Shown here: positions 31,927 to 41,123 of the stretch, piece by piece
How positions within the stretch are numbered: position 1 is the stretch's first letter
Layout of the letters: every line of letters starts with the position of its first letter
NCBI GenBank assembly: GCA_964459325.1
Contig: CAYWKU010000005.1
Coordinates: forward strand, 95,936-159,935
Reading direction: 5' to 3'
DNA length: 64,000 bases
Source: CAYWKU01 sp964459325
GTDB lineage: Bacteria > RBG-13-61-14 > CAYWKU01
Made by a program: the position numbers and the translations under genes
Notes under the pieces: model-generated
Seen by the model: only the letters and a program-made list of their open reading frames with translations
What the model was told of the DNA's origin: nothing
Database searches by the model: none

Positions 31927-32757
31927 TTAATGATCGTGGGCCATTGCCAGTTGGAAGTAAATTACGCTGAGCAACGTAAACACCAGGGCCTGGATAAAGC
32001 TGATGAACAGGCCCAGACCTAAAAATATCACCGGAACTCCCAGCTTGGTTAAATCCGTAAATATCGCAAGAACCGTATGGTCACCGGTCATGTTGCCGAA
32101 AAGACGAACGCTCAGGCTTAAAATGCGAACGAAGTGACTTATGGTCTCAATGATTATCATTAGCGGGGCAAGAAACAGAACGGGGCCCATAAAGTGCTTC
32201 AGGTACGCCGCGCCGTGCTCCCTGATACCGGCGTAGTGGTAATATAGGAATACGCATACGGCCATCCCTACATTAATGTTTATGTTGGTGGTGGGCGGAA
32301 GCAGGCCTGGAATAAGCCCCATCAGATTGCAGACGAAAATGTAGATGAAAAGCGTGCCCAGAAACGGCAGAAACCTCTTCCCGTGCTTCTCACCCAGCGA
32401 ATCGGCGCAAAGGTTGTACAGCGACCTGACCGAAAGCTCGGCGATGTTCTTCAGAGTAACCTTGTCGTCCGGTATAAGCCCTTCGCCCTCCTTGCGGTTT
32501 CTTATCCGGCGGGTTCCTATCCAGCATAAAAATATCAAAACAACCGCCGCGAAAGCCGCGTGAACCAGGTGAGCCACGCTGATGTGAGCCATGTCCACCA
32601 TGGGCGGCTCGTGGCCGGGGGAGTATTTGTGAGCGAGCTTCTCGATGGGCCCGATTTTCATAAGGAAAAGAAATCCTTCCTCGCTGGCGGAGGCCACTGC
32701 CGGGACCACCACTCCCGCAAATACGGTAGCCAGAATTGTTCGGATTCTTCCTGTCAT
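31927..32757 (-). CDS. atpB: ATP synthase F0 subunit a
   Basis: 276 residues with a signal-like N-terminus and five to six membrane helices. The essential Arg218 lies in LSLSVRLFGNMTGDH, the half-channel helix, and PPTTNININVGMAV is the conserved preceding loop. It forms the stator channel that loads ions onto the c ring. ATG follows GAGGAAGG. It sits 40 bases upstream of atpE. Confidence 0.96.
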   Translation of the reverse strand: MTGRIRTILATVFAGVVVPAVASASEEGFLFLMKIGPIEKLAHKYSPGHEPPMVDMAHISVAHLVHAAFAAVVLIFLCWIGTRRIRNRKEGEGLIPDDKVTLKNIAELSVRSLYNLCADSLGEKHGKRFLPFLGTLFIYIFVCNLMGLIPGLLPPTTNININVGMAVCVFLYYHYAGIREHGAAYLKHFMGPVLFLAPLMIIIETISHFVRILSLSVRLFGNMTGDHTVLAIFTDLTKLGVPVIFLGLGLFISFIQALVFTLLSVIYFQLAMAHDH

Positions 32758-32792
32758 TGTTCCTTCCTCAAAGAGCTATATGTGTAATTTTC

Positions 32793-33182
32793 TTACTCTT
32801 CCAGGTCGGCGTCCCTGAGACCCACATAAATGGGGCCTATGAGCGCCGCCGTGATTCCCGCCAGCAAACCGGCGGGGTTTATGTCCGTTTTCCAGATTAT
32901 CGCCCCGAGCACCAACAAAAGACCCAGGGTTTTCAAAAAATATTGAAATATGAGAAACCTTCTTTTCTTCTTCGCCTGTTTTTCGCTTGCCGGTTCCTCT
33001 CCAACCAGCCCTCTCACCACCCTTTGCAGCATGTAGATGTTTGCGGTCATCAAAAAACCGCCCGCCGCAACCCCGAGGGCTATGCTTAACGTCTGAAAGG
33101 CCAGGGAGGCGACCGCAACCGCCAGCGCGCTCGCCAGGGCGGCCATGCTTACCATCCCGAGCCGGCGTCCGGACTTACTCAC
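32793..33182 (-). CDS. atpI: ATP synthase I-chain-like protein
   Basis: 129 residues with four hydrophobic segments typical of the Atp_synt_I family (AVASLAFQTLSIALGVAAGGFLMTANIYML; YFLKTLGLLLVLGAIIWKTDI). AtpI helps assemble the c ring or supply Mg2+. The start is GTG at 33182, which overlaps the atpZ stop by 4 bases. Confidence 0.82.
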   Translation of the reverse strand: MSKSGRRLGMVSMAALASALAVAVASLAFQTLSIALGVAAGGFLMTANIYMLQRVVRGLVGEEPASEKQAKKKRRFLIFQYFLKTLGLLLVLGAIIWKTDINPAGLLAGITAALIGPIYVGLRDADLEE

Positions 33183-33448
33183 TTATCTTCTTCGCTTTCT
33201 TTGTCGTCTCCCTTCATTTCCTGCCGCGCCAAACTGGAATACTTGAGAATGATGCTTATAATCGCGGCAAAACCGAACGTTACCAAGACTATGAGAAACA
33301 ACGGGGAGGTTTTATATTTCTCGTCAAGATAAGCCCCTATCAGGATGCTTCCGACGGCGACAATGGCCACCTCGAACCCCATTCCCGCGTAACGCGCGAA
33401 TGTGTACCAAGGACTCGGGCCTCCGTAGTTATTTGAACCGGCGGCCAT
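33179..33448 (-). CDS. atpZ: F0F1-ATPase-associated protein AtpZ
   Basis: 89 residues with two membrane helices (GMGFEVAIVAVGSILIGAYLD; PLFLIVLVTFGFAAIISIIL) and a charged C-terminus, as in the ATPase_gene1/AtpZ (AtpQ) family found at the head of split F0 operons. AtpZ and AtpI together have been linked to Mg2+/Ca2+ transport and complex stability. ATG at 33448; the ribosome site is weak. Confidence 0.82.
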   Translation of the reverse strand: MAAGSNNYGGPSPWYTFARYAGMGFEVAIVAVGSILIGAYLDEKYKTSPLFLIVLVTFGFAAIISIILKYSSLARQEMKGDDKESEEDK

Positions 33449-33667
33449 CGGGATTACCGGAGATGCTGCCGGGCCTGATAATGCTAAAACCCGTCTGTAA
33501 CATGATTTTTACCCCTGTAAGGCCCTTCTCAGTATCTTTTTCCTTGTTCGGAGCCACGTCTTGACCAATCCCCGATATTTCTCCACCAAATATATTCAGT
33601 TTTTCAACACCTCGCGAGCCGGGCCGCTTTATTTTTTAACAGCTCGGTCACTGTAAAAAGATATGAG

Positions 33668-33696
33668 AAAGTAGCAGCCGCCGCCGTGTCTGTCAA
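33668..33696 (-). promoter_or_regulatory. Promoter of the atpZ-atpI-atpB-atpE operon
   Basis: On the minus strand TTGACA (33696-33691) and TACTTT (33673-33668) are 17 bases apart. A GC-rich hairpin (CGCCGCC/GGCGGCG arms flanking the -35 box) runs into a T-run on the plus strand, so the same DNA could also act as a plus-strand terminator. The leader to atpZ is about 210 bases and shows no gene. Confidence 0.6.
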
Positions 33697-33725
33697 GTAT
33701 GTCCGGCGGCGTTTTTGCTCTTTTT

Positions 33726-35015
33726 TTATTTTGCACAATCGGCATACGCCTCCGCAGCGGCCTTGACCGTCCGGTCAATTTGAGAATCCTCGTGCACCGA
33801 GGAGACGAATGTGGCCTCGTAAGCGCTCGGGGCTACGTATATTCCGCGACTTATCATTCCGTGGAACCATTTTTTGAAGAGCTCGAGGTCGGCGGATGCG
33901 GCCTGCCGGTAGTTATTAACCGGCCCCGGGCTGAAAAAAGCCGTCATCATGCTCCCGACGCGATTGACGCATATATCAACACCGGCCTCCTTTGCGCCGG
34001 CCTCGAAACCTTCGGCGAGCTTCTTACCTTTCTCCTCGAGCCGGTCATAGAAACCTTTTTCCGAGGTAAGCTGGAGGGTTGCAATCCCAGCCGCCACGGC
34101 CACGGGATTGCCGGAGAGGGTACCCGACTGGTATACTGAGCCGGTAGGTGAAATTTTGTCCATAATTTCAGCACTTGCGCCGTAACCGCCCACCGGCAAG
34201 CCCCCGCCGAGTATTTTACCCAGGCAGGTTATGTCGGCTTTCAGCCCGAATCTCTCCTGAGCGCCACCCCGGGCCACCCGGAAGCCGGTTATTACTTCGT
34301 CGAAGATGAGCAGGGCCCCTGAGTCGTAGCAAACTTCCCGTAATCCCTCAAGAAATCCGTCAACCGGAGGCGCCACCCCCATGTTGCCGGCCACCGGCTC
34401 CACGATTATCGCAGCCAAATCGTCCTTGTTTTTATCCGCCAGCTCCTTCACCGCATCCCGGTCGTTATACGGAGCGGTCAGGGTGTGTCGGGTGTAGTCG
34501 TCGGGCACTCCGGGGCTGGAGGGTGTGCCGAAGGTGGCCGCGCCGGAGCCCGCTTTTACCAGCAGGCCGTCGGAATGGCCGTGATAGCCCCCCTCGAACT
34601 TGATTATCTTGTTCCGGCCGGTGTGAGCCCTTGCCAACCGCAGGGCGCTCATGGTGGCCTCGGTGCCCGAGTTTACCAGCCGGAGCTTTTCTATCGAGGG
34701 GAAGGCCCCTTTGACCATCTCGGCCAGTACGATTTCGCCCTCGATGGGCGCGCCGAAGCTGGTACCCGCCCGCACGGCCTTTTCCACCTCTTCGATGACT
34801 TTCGGGTGAGCGTGACCGGCTATAAGCGGCCCCCAGCTCATCACGTGGTCTATGTAGCGGTTGCCGTCCACGTCGTAGATGTAAGGCCCTTCGCCGCGCT
34901 CCATGAAAGGTGGGGCGCCGCCCACCGCTCCGAACGCCCTTACCGGGCTGTTAACTCCGCCGGGTATGGACTCCAGCGCTCTCTTGAAAAGCCCTGCACT
35001 TTTGTCGTTACTCAA
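33726..35015 (-). CDS. hemL: Glutamate-1-semialdehyde 2,1-aminomutase
   Basis: 429-residue class III PLP aminotransferase. Signature stretches are RLVNSGTEATMSALRLARA, GGYHGHSDG, LLIFDEVITGFRV and the Schiff-base Lys267 in DITCLGKILGGGLPVGGYG. It makes 5-aminolevulinate for tetrapyrroles in the C5 pathway, consistent with B12-dependent enzymes in the window. The start is TTG at 35015, preceded by GAGGTGG. It is followed by a short spacer and then the atp operon. Confidence 0.96.
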   Translation of the reverse strand: MSNDKSAGLFKRALESIPGGVNSPVRAFGAVGGAPPFMERGEGPYIYDVDGNRYIDHVMSWGPLIAGHAHPKVIEEVEKAVRAGTSFGAPIEGEIVLAEMVKGAFPSIEKLRLVNSGTEATMSALRLARAHTGRNKIIKFEGGYHGHSDGLLVKAGSGAATFGTPSSPGVPDDYTRHTLTAPYNDRDAVKELADKNKDDLAAIIVEPVAGNMGVAPPVDGFLEGLREVCYDSGALLIFDEVITGFRVARGGAQERFGLKADITCLGKILGGGLPVGGYGASAEIMDKISPTGSVYQSGTLSGNPVAVAAGIATLQLTSEKGFYDRLEEKGKKLAEGFEAGAKEAGVDICVNRVGSMMTAFFSPGPVNNYRQAASADLELFKKWFHGMISRGIYVAPSAYEATFVSSVHEDSQIDRTVKAAAEAYADCAK

Positions 35016-35072
35016 GATTCCACCTCGCGTTATGGGGATTTCCCGGAGGCGCGTTAAAAACCCCGGGATTGC

Positions 35073-35867
35073 TCACCGGTTCCGGTAGTATATGATTTTA
35101 AGGCCTTCGAGCGTAAGGTTGGGGTCTACTTCCTCGATGGCGTCGGTTTCCGAAGCTATCAGTCTTGCCTGCCCTCCCGTGGCTATCACCTTCGGGTCGC
35201 CGCCCAGCTCGTCCTTCATTCTTTTCACCAGCATATGCACCATGCCGGCGTAACCGAAGACGATACCCGACTGCATGCTGTGCACCGTGTTTTTGCCGAT
35301 TACGGTTCGGGGCTTCTGGAAGTCCACCCTCGGCAGTTTGCTGGCCTCGTGGAACAGGGCGTTGGCGCTTATGATAAGCCCGGGGGTTATTATTCCGCCC
35401 GCGTATTCGCCTTTGGGGGTGACGTAATCGAAGGTGGTGGCGGTGCCGAAGTCCACTATTATCAGGTCGCTGTGGTGCTTTTCATAGGCCGCCACCGCGT
35501 TGACTATCCGGTCGGCGCCCACTTCGCGGGGGTTGTCGAAAAGAATGGGCATCCCGGTCTTTATGCCGGGACCGACCACCAGCGGCTCGATTTTGAAGTA
35601 TTTTTCGCTCAGCTCCTCCAGCATGTTCATCATGGGGGGTACCACGCAGGATATTATCAGCCCCTCGATGTCTTCCATTCTGAAATCGCCGTGGTTGAAG
35701 AGGTCGCGGACTATCATCCCGTACTCGTCGGTGGTACGGGCCTTTACCGTGCCCAGCCGCCAGTCTTTCAGCAGGGTATCGCCGTCGTAGATGCCGATTA
35801 CCGTGTTGGTGTTGCCTACGTCTATTACCAGGATGCGCCGGTCGTGTTTTGCAGAATCGGTGCTCAT
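35073..35867 (-). CDS. coaX: Type III pantothenate kinase
   Basis: 264 residues of the ASKHA fold. LVIDVGNTNTVIGIYDG is the phosphate-1 loop, IVDFGTATTFDYVTPKGEYAGGIITPG (quoted in part, about 125-150) carries the catalytic Asp, and VIATGGQARLIA is the adenosine motif. It performs the first step of coenzyme A synthesis. The ATG at 35867 has a weak GGGCGG ribosome site. It may be co-transcribed with hemL, 57 bases downstream. Confidence 0.96.
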   Translation of the reverse strand: MSTDSAKHDRRILVIDVGNTNTVIGIYDGDTLLKDWRLGTVKARTTDEYGMIVRDLFNHGDFRMEDIEGLIISCVVPPMMNMLEELSEKYFKIEPLVVGPGIKTGMPILFDNPREVGADRIVNAVAAYEKHHSDLIIVDFGTATTFDYVTPKGEYAGGIITPGLIISANALFHEASKLPRVDFQKPRTVIGKNTVHSMQSGIVFGYAGMVHMLVKRMKDELGGDPKVIATGGQARLIASETDAIEEVDPNLTLEGLKIIYYRNR

Positions 35868-35943
35868 TTACAAATCCGCCCGATAGGATAGTATGAAAAG
35901 GGCAATTATTACAGGAGAATGATATTGGAGGGCGATGGGATTG

Positions 35944-36438
35944 TCAACGCGAACTTACCGGCTCGAGGGAGGATTTAACCGAAACAGGCTCCGGGTTTAT
36001 CCGGGAGCCGTTTATTTCGACGACCGCCGCCGACCTTGCATTTTCGCCAAAACCCAGGCTTCCCGGATTGACCAGCCATATCCCGGCCTGTTTGTGAATG
36101 AGGGGCTTGTGGGTGTGGCCGAAGAGCGCAATGTCTGCCCGCAGGCTTCGGGCCCTTTCGATAAGCTTGTCCGTTCCCTCGGCAACGTCGTACAGGTCGC
36201 CGTGGGTGGCGAAGACAGTCACCCATTCCCAGTTCCAAAGGGCCTCCCTTTCGCCGTGATAATAATCGTTGTTGCCTTTGATAAGCTCGTAAGGCGTTTT
36301 GATGTGCTTTTTTATCTCCACCAGGTCGTCGGTGAAATCGCCCAGGTGCACCAGCAGGTCGATATCACCCATTTCCTCGACGGCGCGTAGAATGGAGTAG
36401 GTATTTCCGTGGGAGTCGCTTACCAGGCCGATTCGCAA
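35944..36438 (-). CDS. YfcE/MJ0936-type metallophosphoesterase
   Basis: 164 residues carrying the calcineurin-like metal motifs in order: GLVSDSHGN, LLVHLGDFTDD, KGNNDYY, FATHGDLYD and LFGHTHKPLI, ending NPGSLGF. Family members hydrolyse phosphodiesters with Mn2+ or Ni2+. The start is TTG at 36438, 9 bases after the preceding radical SAM gene, so it is co-transcribed with it. Physiological substrate unknown. Confidence 0.92.
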   Translation of the reverse strand: MRIGLVSDSHGNTYSILRAVEEMGDIDLLVHLGDFTDDLVEIKKHIKTPYELIKGNNDYYHGEREALWNWEWVTVFATHGDLYDVAEGTDKLIERARSLRADIALFGHTHKPLIHKQAGIWLVNPGSLGFGENARSAAVVEINGSRINPEPVSVKSSLEPVSSR

Positions 36439-36447
36439 CTTTTGCCG

Positions 36448-37971
36448 CTACTTATTATCGTCCGAGCCGGGGCGGCTCGGGGGCAGTTGAGGTATCTCGC
36501 CCCGTGCGGAGAGCTTCTTTATCCTTTCGTGGACGTCGTCGGCGGCCCGCTTGATTTTGACGTTGAATTTCGAGCCGGTATCCACAGTCCAGCGCTTGGT
36601 GAGCGCGATGTACTGCTTGTTGCTTTTCAGCCATTGCCTGACCAGCCGGTAGGCGTACGCCTTGTAGAAAAGGTTTATCAGCCGGAAGCTTAGAAGCGCC
36701 TTTATTATTTCGGTGCGGCTGTAGAATTTTCTGAAAGCCTTGAACACACCCGTCTGCAACTCGAAGTAGGTCATATTCTTCGGTTGAAAAGTAACGTGGT
36801 GCCCGTCGTAGTAGCTCCAGTCCCGTATCAGTATGCGCTCCTGATTTTCGAGCTCTTGCATCATCTGAGTTCCCGGGAGTGGAACGAGTATCATGAATTG
36901 GACGGTGTCCAGTTTCTGGGCTTTTGCAAACCGGACGGTGCCGTCAATGGTCTCCTTGGTGTCATCATCGGCGCCCAGGACGAACATTCCGTGAATCCTG
37001 ATTCCCCGCTCGTGCAGGGCTACGATGCTCTTTTGCATCTCCTCCAGGCTCTGGCCCTTGTGGAAGGCTTTCAAGGTTTCCGGATTGACGCTTTCAAAGC
37101 CGATGTATACGAAGAAGCAGCCGCTTTTCTGCATCAGGTCCATAAGCTCGGGGTCGCGTGCCACGTCCACCCGCACCTGCGTGGTCCACCGGGGGGTGAT
37201 TCCTTCGTCTATCATCATTTGCATCAGTTCCTTGGCCCGTTTCCTGTCGGCGGCGAAGTTGTCGTCGTAGAAGAAGACGAACTTGTCCTTGGGCACGGCT
37301 CTCAGCTCCCGCATGATGTGCTCCTTGCTGCGGAAGCGGTAGGCCCTTCCGAACATCTGGGTAACGGAGCAGAAGCTGCAATTGAACGGGCATCCGCGGC
37401 TGGTCTGAATGGGCCATATATTTCCCTTCAATCCACCCTGCACCATGCTGAAATCCGGGATGGGCAAATCGTCGAGATTTTCAACACGACCCATGCCGGG
37501 GTTATGGAAGTTCCGGTCGCCGATGCGGAAGCTGACCCCCGGTATGTTCTCGATTCCCCGTCCCATTTCTATGGCCTCGATAAGGTCGGGCAGAGTGGCT
37601 TCGGCTTCCCCGCGCACCACGTAATCGGCGTGGTCGAGCGCTTCATCCGTCATAAACGACACGTGCGGGCCGCCCATAACCACGGGTATGTCCGCTTTCC
37701 TTACCTGGTCGGCGATGGCGTATGCCCTCATCGAGGTGGAGGTGATGGTGCTGATGCCCACCATGTCGGCTTTGAAGACTTCCTTGAAATCGATGTCTTC
37801 TATGTCCTCTATAAATACCTTGCAATAATAGCCTTTCCGCTCCAGGATGGTTCCCAGGATAACCAGCCCCAGGCGGGGCAGCTTGTAGCGGGAAAAGACG
37901 TGTTTTTCCGGCGGCCTGGGCTCTATAAAAACCACTCTGGATATTTTGTGGACGTTTTGTTCCTCAGGCAT
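36448..37971 (-). CDS. B12-binding-domain radical SAM protein
   Basis: 507 residues. The N-terminal 150 form a Rossmann-like B12-binding domain (RLGLVILGTILERKGY; ADMVGISTITSTSMRAYAIA; VVMGGPHVSFMTDEAL). The radical SAM barrel follows with SRGCPFNCSFCSV (CxxxCxxC), FYDDNFAADRKRA and YIGFESVNPETL. The C-terminal part is helical and ends basic. This class performs methylations, ring contractions or hopanoid/cofactor modifications; no specific reaction can be named. ATG follows GGGAGG. The next gene is the phosphoesterase. Confidence 0.9.
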   Translation of the reverse strand: MPEEQNVHKISRVVFIEPRPPEKHVFSRYKLPRLGLVILGTILERKGYYCKVFIEDIEDIDFKEVFKADMVGISTITSTSMRAYAIADQVRKADIPVVMGGPHVSFMTDEALDHADYVVRGEAEATLPDLIEAIEMGRGIENIPGVSFRIGDRNFHNPGMGRVENLDDLPIPDFSMVQGGLKGNIWPIQTSRGCPFNCSFCSVTQMFGRAYRFRSKEHIMRELRAVPKDKFVFFYDDNFAADRKRAKELMQMMIDEGITPRWTTQVRVDVARDPELMDLMQKSGCFFVYIGFESVNPETLKAFHKGQSLEEMQKSIVALHERGIRIHGMFVLGADDDTKETIDGTVRFAKAQKLDTVQFMILVPLPGTQMMQELENQERILIRDWSYYDGHHVTFQPKNMTYFELQTGVFKAFRKFYSRTEIIKALLSFRLINLFYKAYAYRLVRQWLKSNKQYIALTKRWTVDTGSKFNVKIKRAADDVHERIKKLSARGEIPQLPPSRPGSDDNK

Positions 37972-38227
37972 GACTTATAACCTCCCTCTTACCCTTCAAG
38001 TATAATATGTTGAAGTGGTTTTTCCAACGAAGACACTGAAAAACACGTAAATGCAGTAATTTTTGCTTTGGTTGCCGGGAGTTTATAAAAGTTTCGGGCC
38101 GGTCGGAGAATCCCGGGAATATACAGACCGTACTTTTTTCGATTGTGGGAGCGACCTCCCGGTCGCGACAACTGAGAATAGCCCGGAGCCGAAGGCTCAG
38201 GGAAAAAATTTCCCGTTGCCGGTGCAA

Positions 38228-38501
38228 CCTCGACGTATAACGTCGAGGCCACCCTACTTTCTTTTAGAAAAAAGAAAGTAGGCAAAGAAAACCTGTCCTG
38301 CGCCTTCGGCGCTAAGTGGAATACGTGGCAGGAGCGCCGTACTTTTAGTGTGTGCAGCGCAAGCTGTGGGTTCGGTGTTTCCGATGCCTTCGGCACCCAC
38401 ACTGAAGTGTGGGTTACCCATACTACAGGCAGCCCCGGTATTTGACGAACAGGAATGTCCGTCCTCCGTTTTGGCCCGGAGGCCGGGCATTCCTGCCCGG
38501 C
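38228..38501. repeat. Repeat-rich spacer with large hairpins and copy 2 of the GACGGACA/GCCGGGCA element
   Basis: The 596-base gap 37972-38567 has no supported gene. It contains CCTCGACGT-ATA-ACGTCGAGG (38228-38248), a 12-bp perfect stem CCTACTTTCTTT/AAAGAAAGTAGG (38253-38282), CCCACAC-tgaa-GTGTGGG (about 38396-38413) and the compound element GACGAACA-GGAA-TGTCCGTC, CTCCG/CGGAG, GCCGGGCA-TTCC-TGCCCGGC (38444-38501), nearly identical to 23215-23274. Several repeat families have evidently accumulated here. Confidence 0.8.
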
Positions 38502-38567
38502 GCTGAAGCATCGTATGGCGAGTGAGTTGACAATGGCGGAATCGGGAGCGATGTTTATCCTGCCGCC

Positions 38568-41123
38568 ATGAGGGAAATCTTCGACGTTTGGAGAAAACCC
38601 CGCCTGCTGGTGCTCGCCAGTTATACTGCCGCTGTGTACGCGGCGGTGCTTATCCCGTTCAAATACGGCCTGCCGCTGGTGCCCGGGGCCACGGAAATCC
38701 GCCCCGGCGTGGCGGTATTGCTTTTATGCGGATACTTATTCGGTCCGGCGGCGGCGTGGGGAGGGGCTTTCGGGAACCTTATCGGCGACTTTTTCGGCGG
38801 AACCCTCGGGGTGGGCAGCATTTTCGGTTTTGTAGGAAACTTTCTGCTTGCCTACCTGCCGTGGCGGGCGTGGGAAATAATGCGCGGCGGCTCGCATGTT
38901 CCGAAAGTACAATGGCGCTGGTGGCTGAGATATTTGGTTGCCGCCCTTCTCGGCGCCACTGCATGTGCGGTCTTCATAGCCTGGGGTCTTGACCTGGCTG
39001 TCAATTTACCTTTCTTCGTTTTAGGGGACATTATATTTTTCAACAACACCTTGATGTTCGTAGTGCTGGCGCCGCTTCTATTGGCCCTCCTGGCGCCCCG
39101 GATGCAGGCCTGGGGTTTTACTTACCGCCAGATCGAGCCGGCCCGCCGCCACCCCGGCCCGTTGTCCATGCTCGGACTGGCGCTGACCATATTTTCCACC
39201 GCGCTTTTGATGGTGGGAGGGAATCTCTTGAGCCATCCCGCCTGGATGGAGGTCACCGCCAAGTGGTTCTCCCTCCCCGAATCGGATATAAATCTCCGGC
39301 CCGCCTTTCTTTCCCCCCTGATTGTCATATTGCTGGCGGGAACGGTGCTTATGGCCCTCGGCGAAGAAAAAGCCGAAGCCGAAGAGACCGCTGCGACTAC
39401 CGGCGGAGGGGAAGCTCCGTCAACCGTTCGCGGAGTAAAAATGAGCGGGGTGCGCTTTAAATACGAAGGCGCCGAGCGCTATGCCGTAGACGGGGTTGAC
39501 CTGGAGGTCGGGGAAGGGGAATTCGTGGTGATAATGGGCAAAACCGGCGCCGGCAAAACCACGCTGGCCCGGTGCATAACCGGCGCGGCCCCTCACTTTT
39601 ACCCCGGCGAGTATTCGGGGAGCGTTGCCGTTGAAAATTGCAACCCCTCCGAAACCGGCCCCGCCGCGAACGCTCATTGCGTAAGCATGGTCTTCGAGGA
39701 CTTCGAGAGCCAGCTTTTCAGCACCAACGCCACGCTGGAGGTTGCTTTCGGGCCGGAAAACCTGGGGATGAAGCCGGACGACATAAGAAAGACGGTGGAT
39801 TCGAGCTTCGGCGACGTGGGGTTGGAAATTTTCCGCGACCGCGACCCTTCGTCCCTGTCGGGCGGCGAAAAGCAGCGCCTTTCGACCGCCGCCGTGCTGG
39901 CAATGAACCCGCCGGTGATTATCCTGGACGAGCCTACCACCGACCTCGACCCAGTGGGCAAGTCCGAGCTTTTTGCGGTGATGCGCAGGCTGCGCGAGCG
40001 CTCGAAAACGGTAATTCTTATCGAGCACGAAGCCCTCGCCGCCGAAATGGCCGACCGGGTGGTCATAATGGACTCAGGCTCGATAACCGAAAGCGGCCCA
40101 TCCGTTACGATGCTGGGGAGAGTGGAGTTGCTCGAGGAGAGTGGAGTCAGACCCCACGACTCGGCAAAACTGTTCAAAGCTTTGGACGATGAAGGGGAGC
40201 CGCCTCTGGATACCGAATCGGCATCGGAAAAATTGACCGGGCGGGGATGGAAGGTAAACGAGAGTAAATATGCGAAGTTGCTCGAAAAGGAATCCGGACG
40301 GGCGACGGCATACGGCGAAGAAATCCTCCGGCTGGAAAAGCTCGGGCACACCTACCCGGCGGGCAACCGGGCGCTGGAAGGCATCAGCTTGGGGATTGGA
40401 AAGGGTGAATTTTTAGCACTCCTGGGCCACAACGGCAGCGGAAAGACCACGCTGGCCAAACACCTCAACGGGCTGCTCAATCCCACATTGGGACAAGTGT
40501 ACCTGGCGGGGGAGCCGGTGGCCGGGCAGCCGCTTAACGCGGTGGCCCGCAGGGTGGGGTACGTGTTCCAGAACCCCGACCACCAGATATTCAGCGCCAC
40601 CGTCCGGGACGAGGTTTCCTTCGCCCCTACCAACTTCGGCCTGTCGGAGGCCGAAATCGAAAAGAGGGTGGCGGACGCCCTGGAGGCCACCGGCCTGACG
40701 GGGTACGAGGAGCGCGACCCGTTTCACCTGACCAAGGGCGAAAGGCAGCGGGTGGCGGTCGCGGGCGTTCTGGCGGGCGCCCCTGAGGTGATAATCCTGG
40801 ACGAGCCCACCACCGGCCTCGACCTGAAGGAGCAGCGCTCGATTATGGAGCTGCTCAAGCGGCTCAACGGGGAGGGGCACACTATAATAATCATCACCCA
40901 CACCGTCTGGGTGGCGGCGGAGTACGCTCACCGCACGGTGCTCATGTCCGGCGGCTCGGTGCTTTCGGACGGCCCGACGCGCCGGGTTATGGGATTGAAG
41001 GAGCCGCTGGATGCGGCGCGGGTGAGGCCGCCTCAGGTTACGGATATAGGGCTTCGGGCCTTCGGGAAGGTGTTTCTAAGCGTGGAGGAGATGGCGGAAT
41101 GCCTGGAGGTCGGGAGTAGCTGA
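38568..41123 (+). CDS. ECF transporter: S component fused to two EcfA-type ATPases
   Basis: 851 residues in three parts. Residues 1-265 are a membrane domain with about seven helices and GYLFGPAAAWGGAFGNLIGD, typical of vitamin-type S components. ATPase 1 (about 290-530) has GKTGAGKTT (Walker A, near 324), LSGGEKQR and VIILDEPTTDLD. ATPase 2 (about 580-830) has GHNGSGKTT (near 621), a degenerate signature LTKGERQR and VIILDEPTTGLD. With the EcfT gene overlapping its stop codon by one base, this makes a complete energy-coupling-factor importer in two polypeptides. The substrate is unknown. The ATG lacks a convincing ribosome site. Confidence 0.88.
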   Translation: MREIFDVWRKPRLLVLASYTAAVYAAVLIPFKYGLPLVPGATEIRPGVAVLLLCGYLFGPAAAWGGAFGNLIGDFFGGTLGVGSIFGFVGNFLLAYLPWRAWEIMRGGSHVPKVQWRWWLRYLVAALLGATACAVFIAWGLDLAVNLPFFVLGDIIFFNNTLMFVVLAPLLLALLAPRMQAWGFTYRQIEPARRHPGPLSMLGLALTIFSTALLMVGGNLLSHPAWMEVTAKWFSLPESDINLRPAFLSPLIVILLAGTVLMALGEEKAEAEETAATTGGGEAPSTVRGVKMSGVRFKYEGAERYAVDGVDLEVGEGEFVVIMGKTGAGKTTLARCITGAAPHFYPGEYSGSVAVENCNPSETGPAANAHCVSMVFEDFESQLFSTNATLEVAFGPENLGMKPDDIRKTVDSSFGDVGLEIFRDRDPSSLSGGEKQRLSTAAVLAMNPPVIILDEPTTDLDPVGKSELFAVMRRLRERSKTVILIEHEALAAEMADRVVIMDSGSITESGPSVTMLGRVELLEESGVRPHDSAKLFKALDDEGEPPLDTESASEKLTGRGWKVNESKYAKLLEKESGRATAYGEEILRLEKLGHTYPAGNRALEGISLGIGKGEFLALLGHNGSGKTTLAKHLNGLLNPTLGQVYLAGEPVAGQPLNAVARRVGYVFQNPDHQIFSATVRDEVSFAPTNFGLSEAEIEKRVADALEATGLTGYEERDPFHLTKGERQRVAVAGVLAGAPEVIILDEPTTGLDLKEQRSIMELLKRLNGEGHTIIIITHTVWVAAEYAHRTVLMSGGSVLSDGPTRRVMGLKEPLDAARVRPPQVTDIGLRAFGKVFLSVEEMAECLEVGSS

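Noticed and set aside
36784..37980. 398-codon plus-strand frame opposite the B12-radical SAM gene
   Set aside because: Shadow of a well-supported gene; typical antisense composition in GC-rich codons.
38228..38501. CRISPR array
   Set aside because: The repeats are self-complementary hairpins of different sequence without regular spacers.
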